From: Clostridia bacterium
Lineage (GTDB): Bacteria; Bacillota_A; Clostridia; Oscillospirales; CAG-272
Reading direction: 5' to 3'
Length of the DNA stretch: 6,888 nt
Assembly (NCBI GenBank): GCA_017462145.1
Contig: JAFTRT010000125.1
Coordinates: forward strand, 1 to 6,888
Every line of letters starts with the position of its first letter. Position 1 is the stretch's first letter. The translations under genes and the position numbers were made by a program. Positions 5,703-6,888 of this stretch are shown here, one piece after another. The notes beneath the pieces were generated by a model. That model worked only from the letters and a program-made list of their open reading frames with translations, was not told the origin of the DNA and did no database searches.

Positions 5703-6686
5703 TCAGCCAATCTTGGAAGCGGCCTTTACGAAGCCGTTAATGGTGATGGTGCAACCTGCACTCTGCAGATCGGCGGTGCCCTTGGAATCAGAGCCCATCA
5801 ATCCTGCGATCTCCGTTGCGGTTTTGCCGATGCAAGCGGCATCAAAAGCAGCAGCTTGCTCAAACCACTCCTTGGCAGACCCGCCGTACGCCTTCATGCC
5901 ATAATTGTCGCCTTGTTCCTTTTTGGACAGGATCGTCTTGGTGGCATCAAACGTGGATTTACCGGTTGTGTCGAAACCGAAGGTGACTTCCACGCAATCG
6001 CTGCTTGCGGCAACTACCTTGCCTTCTGCATTGACAGCGGCGGCAAAGAAGGTGGTTTCCACCTTGTTAGATCCGTTCTTATCCTCGGAGGCATTGGTGG
6101 GGGTCTGTGCGGTGGAAACGCCAAGCTTCAAGGTGTCATCCTTGGTGGCATCGCTGGCGGTTGCGTTGGCAACGGCCTTTTCCACAGCCTTGACAAACTC
6201 GGCAATGGTAATGGTACAGCCTGCGTTGATCACGTCATCCGTACCGGTCTCATCTGCGGTAACCAGAGCGGCTACCTCTGCAGCGGTCTTGCCCTCGATC
6301 AGAGCACAGAAAGCATCTGCTTGCTCAAACCACTCCTTGGTAGCTCCGCCGTACGCAACCATATTGTAGTCTTTGCCCATTTCGTACTTGGTCTTGAAGG
6401 ACTCAACGGCAACGGCCGTGCCCTCTGCGGTGTAGGTGACCTTATTGTCGGCACAGTCAATGGAGGCTTTCACGATTTTTCCCTCGTCGTCTACCAAAAC
6501 GGCGGCGGCCGTGATGGTTGCCTGACCTTGTCCTGCTTTATCTGCGGTGGCATCGGTTGCGTTTGCCTCGGTGTATACGCCAAGGCCGAGCTTCAGAGGA
6601 TCAGCACCGTTGTCCGTACAGCCTGCAAAAGCAAAGACAGACAGTACCATGACAGATCCTAAAAGAATGGAAAGAATTTTCTTCAT
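5703..6686 (-). CDS. two-domain lipoprotein, candidate FMN-carrying ApbE substrate
   Basis: 327 residues. Start ATG at 6684-6686, set by AAAAAGGAG (GGAG at 6693-6696) 6 bases upstream and by the signal peptide starting MKKIL; an in-frame upstream start at 6728 overlaps the promoter. Lipoprotein signal: Lys2-3, hydrophobic 4-20, FAGC with Cys23 (Phe at -3 is unusual). Two homologous domains follow at about 31-174 and 186-325. Both begin LKLG, carry a Cys in the middle strand region (78, 231), share AYGG..KEWFEQA (111-123, 266-278) and GKTA.E.A.L, and end in AGCTIT (155-160, 310-315) plus a short helix (FVKA). Asp lies four residues before each AGCTIT. FMN-binding domains modified by ApbE have D..SGAT.S/T near the end of a similar domain, so Thr158 and Thr313 are candidate FMN sites. 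Adjacency to apbE supports this. The match is divergent, so the assignment is inference. The role would be extracellular electron transfer, as in two-domain PplA. Confidence 0.85.
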   Translation of the reverse strand: MKKILSILLGSVMVLSVFAFAGCTDNGADPLKLGLGVYTEANATDATADKAGQGQATITAAAVLVDDEGKIVKASIDCADNKVTYTAEGTAVAVESFKTKYEMGKDYNMVAYGGATKEWFEQADAFCALIEGKTAAEVAALVTADETGTDDVINAGCTITIAEFVKAVEKAVANATASDATKDDTLKLGVSTAQTPTNASEDKNGSNKVETTFFAAAVNAEGKVVAASSDCVEVTFGFDTTGKSTFDATKTILSKKEQGDNYGMKAYGGSAKEWFEQAAAFDAACIGKTATEIAGLMGSDSKGTADLQSAGCTITINGFVKAASKIG

Positions 6687-6713
6687 TTTGTTCTCCTTTT
6701 TATTTTTTATAGG

Positions 6714-6728
6714 ATGGCTCAAAGCCAT
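6714..6728 (-). promoter_or_regulatory. small inverted repeat at the transcription start
   Basis: ATGGCT (6714-6719) and AGCCAT (6723-6728) form a 6-bp perfect inverted repeat with a 3-base centre. It overlaps the downstream end of the -10 box and the expected start point. It could be an operator or a 5' mRNA hairpin protecting the lipoprotein transcript. No regulator gene is present in the window. Confidence 0.4.
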
Positions 6729-6756
6729 TATAACATAGTATATTGGAGCTTGTCAA
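6727..6756 (-). promoter_or_regulatory. consensus sigma-A promoter for the lipoprotein-apbE unit
   Basis: On the minus strand a perfect -35 TTGACA (6751-6756) and a perfect -10 TATAAT (6727-6732) are separated by 18 bases. Transcription should start near 6719-6721, giving a leader of about 35 bases that is A-rich and carries a good ribosome binding site. Such a match predicts strong constitutive expression of the lipoprotein. No riboswitch fits in the short leader. Confidence 0.9.
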
Positions 6757-6777
6757 TATATAAACGGAAAATCCCAT

Positions 6778-6888
6778 TCAGAAGTGAAAAATTCGATGTG
6801 CGGGCAGGCGTTTGACCAACAAAACCCCGCACAGGCCCACAACAATGCCGGAAACCGTTCCCGTGACGGTCAGCACCAACAGATAATA
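6778..6888 (-). CDS. C-terminal fragment of a membrane protein (runs off the window)
   Basis: An open frame enters from the right edge and stops at TGA 6778-6780, giving 36 visible residues. It reads YYLLVLTVTGTVSGIVVG and then LCGVLLVKRLP plus a short basic tail (AHRIFHF): one hydrophobic helix ending in Lys-Arg, as expected of the last membrane segment of an integral membrane protein. Codon use and strand agree with the next genes. It stops about 20 bases before the -35 box of the lipoprotein promoter, and no terminator is visible in between. In related flavinylation loci this position is often taken by an ECF/Gx-type transporter-like protein; that identity is a guess from context, not from the residues. 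Confidence 0.55.
   Translation of the reverse strand, partial: YYLLVLTVTGTVSGIVVGLCGVLLVKRLPAHRIFHF

Noticed and set aside
5856..6662. 268-codon plus-strand open frame opposite the lipoprotein gene
   Set aside because: The minus strand has promoter, ribosome binding site, lipoprotein signal and internal repeats; the plus-strand frame is Gly/Cys-rich and unsupported.
6687..6777. FMN riboswitch before the flavin-related genes
   Set aside because: The mapped promoter leaves a leader of only about 35 bases, far too short for an FMN aptamer, and no aptamer-like core is seen.
1..6888. CRISPR arrays, tRNA or rRNA genes, insertion sequences
   Set aside because: No regularly spaced repeats, tRNA-like cloverleaf, rRNA core sequence, transposase or terminal repeats were seen; the only large repeat is the tandem ABC cassette.

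Overview
The window looks like the chromosome of an anaerobic member of the Bacillota (Clostridia, gut or rumen type). The evidence is strong AAAGGAG-type ribosome binding sites, a near-consensus sigma-A promoter, roughly balanced base composition, and gene families typical of that group. This is inferred from style and gene content; there is no rRNA or marker gene to fix the taxon.

Layout. Positions 1-70 hold the terminator of an unseen upstream plus-strand unit. A plus-strand cluster then runs from 163 to 4508: a 131-residue protein with two membrane segments, a 100-residue charged Ala-rich helical protein, and two back-to-back ABC transporter cassettes (ATPase-permease, ATPase-permease). 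The cassettes are paralogous: the ATPase starts are exactly 1755 bases apart. The ATPases are BcrA/LanF-like, with Glu in place of the Q-loop Gln and an SLGMKQ signature, which points to handling of antimicrobial peptides or other hydrophobic compounds. The second permease is broken by a one-base frameshift after its first membrane segment. An imperfect hairpin with a U run sits just before the first ATPase gene and could attenuate transcription into the transporter part.

A perfect 15-bp hairpin at 4513-4544 separates this cluster from a convergent minus-strand cluster. Read 5' to 3', that cluster contains the C-terminal end of a membrane protein (cut by the window edge), a strong promoter, a lipoprotein made of two homologous domains, a terminator-like hairpin, and apbE (FAD:protein FMN transferase, also a lipoprotein). 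ApbE covalently attaches FMN to Thr in SGAT-type motifs of exported proteins. The lipoprotein carries an AGCTIT motif at the end of each repeat and is the obvious candidate substrate. Together they suggest a small extracytoplasmic flavin-based redox module, analogous to PplA/FmnB of Listeria, but with a divergent acceptor motif.

The items most worth following are the non-canonical duplicated flavinylation candidate beside apbE, the intergenic hairpin that may set the substrate-to-enzyme ratio, the split permease with a TGATG stop/start overlap, and patchy nucleotide conservation between the two ATPase genes.
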